Of a stretch of DNA of 64,000 nucleotides, positions 63,618 through 64,000 are shown piece by piece. Positions within the stretch are counted from its first letter, which is position 1, and each line of letters starts with the position of its first letter. A program made the translations under genes and the position numbers. Origin of the DNA: Membranipora membranacea (lineage: Eukaryota; Bryozoa; Gymnolaemata; Cheilostomatida; Membraniporidae); assembly GCA_914767715.1 (NCBI GenBank), contig OU612065.1:17546001-17610000 (forward strand), written 5' to 3'. Below the pieces are notes generated by a model, which ran no database searches, was not told where the DNA came from, and saw nothing but the letters and a program-made list of their open reading frames with translations.

Positions 63618-64000
63618 GCATACACCCATACATATACAACAAAAATGATTTAATCTATTTGACCGCTGTGTGCTGGCCCTGAATTGCTCCTCCCAACCAT
63701 ATCAGAGCTGCCACATTGGCTACATTCAATAAACACGAGCTGCATCTAATAGATATGCCCTAGAAACTAGCAAACATATAAAATTCTGCTTTCATATCAT
63801 CACCTTACAGAACAATACTCATTGCCTTTCACTCACAGGATCAATATGATTACACGCAGTGCACGTACACATAAATAGGACTGGCATTTCTTGAGTTTGT
63901 GCTCCTTACAAAAGCAGCAGGCAAGTGAAGAAACACAGTAACCCTATACAGATATTTATGAACTTCACAGTGATCTTCTCCATGAAGGAAGGATGGTAAA
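63618..64000. other. Right edge, no gene seen
   Basis: AT-rich sequence. No coding exon, RNA gene or repeat was supported. Confidence 0.5.

Noticed and set aside
1-64000. CRISPR arrays, bacterial operons or prophage
   Set aside because: The DNA is clearly animal nuclear sequence with spliceosomal introns. No regularly spaced repeats of that kind were seen.

Overview
This window is nuclear DNA from an invertebrate animal. Its genes are split by many short introns (mostly 100-800 bp) with GT-AG borders. It carries animal housekeeping genes, nuclear-type tRNAs, a LINE fragment, a tRNA-derived SINE family and many small foldback elements. The presence of an SLC9C sperm-type Na+/H+ exchanger and an FMRFamide-type GPCR fits a marine invertebrate (cnidarian, spiralian or invertebrate deuterostome). 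I cannot name the species. Exon structures below were built by hand from splice sites, reading phase and protein-family memory. No search or transcript data were available.

Left part (1-12.5 kb): an unrecognised minus-strand gene runs off the left edge. It is followed by a complete minus-strand TFIIF alpha/RAP74 gene with a tRNA-Gly and a foldback element in its introns, then a 466-bp foldback element and a 5'-truncated LINE reverse transcriptase. Middle (12.5-42 kb): DNA topoisomerase I (+), SH3BP5/Sab (-), KDEL receptor (+), NRBP pseudokinase (-) and Ku70/XRCC6 (+) alternate in strand, giving two head-to-head pairs (SH3BP5/KDELR 463 bp apart, NRBP/Ku70 about 0.9 kb apart) and several tail-to-tail pairs. 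Right part (42-64 kb): a 25-exon SLC9C gene (-) encodes exchanger, voltage-sensor and cyclic-nucleotide-binding modules plus a very long C-terminal tail. It hosts tRNA-Cys, tRNA-Leu and a SINE in its introns. SEC13 (-) follows, with a complete peptide-GPCR gene nested antiparallel in one of its introns, and a second SINE copy lies near the right edge.

The genes do not form one pathway. TFIIF, TOP1 and Ku70 act on DNA and transcription. KDELR, SEC13, SH3BP5 (a Rab11 GEF family) and NRBP act in or near ER-Golgi and endosomal traffic. SLC9C and the GPCR are signalling membrane proteins. The points most worth checking are the SLC9C protein (long tail, few S4 arginines, alanine where the cNMP-binding arginine is expected, a 30-nt in-frame microexon candidate beside a GC-AG intron), the two possible C-termini of the KDEL receptor, and the families of short hairpin elements, one of which recurs with the ends ACTCCTTGGTT.
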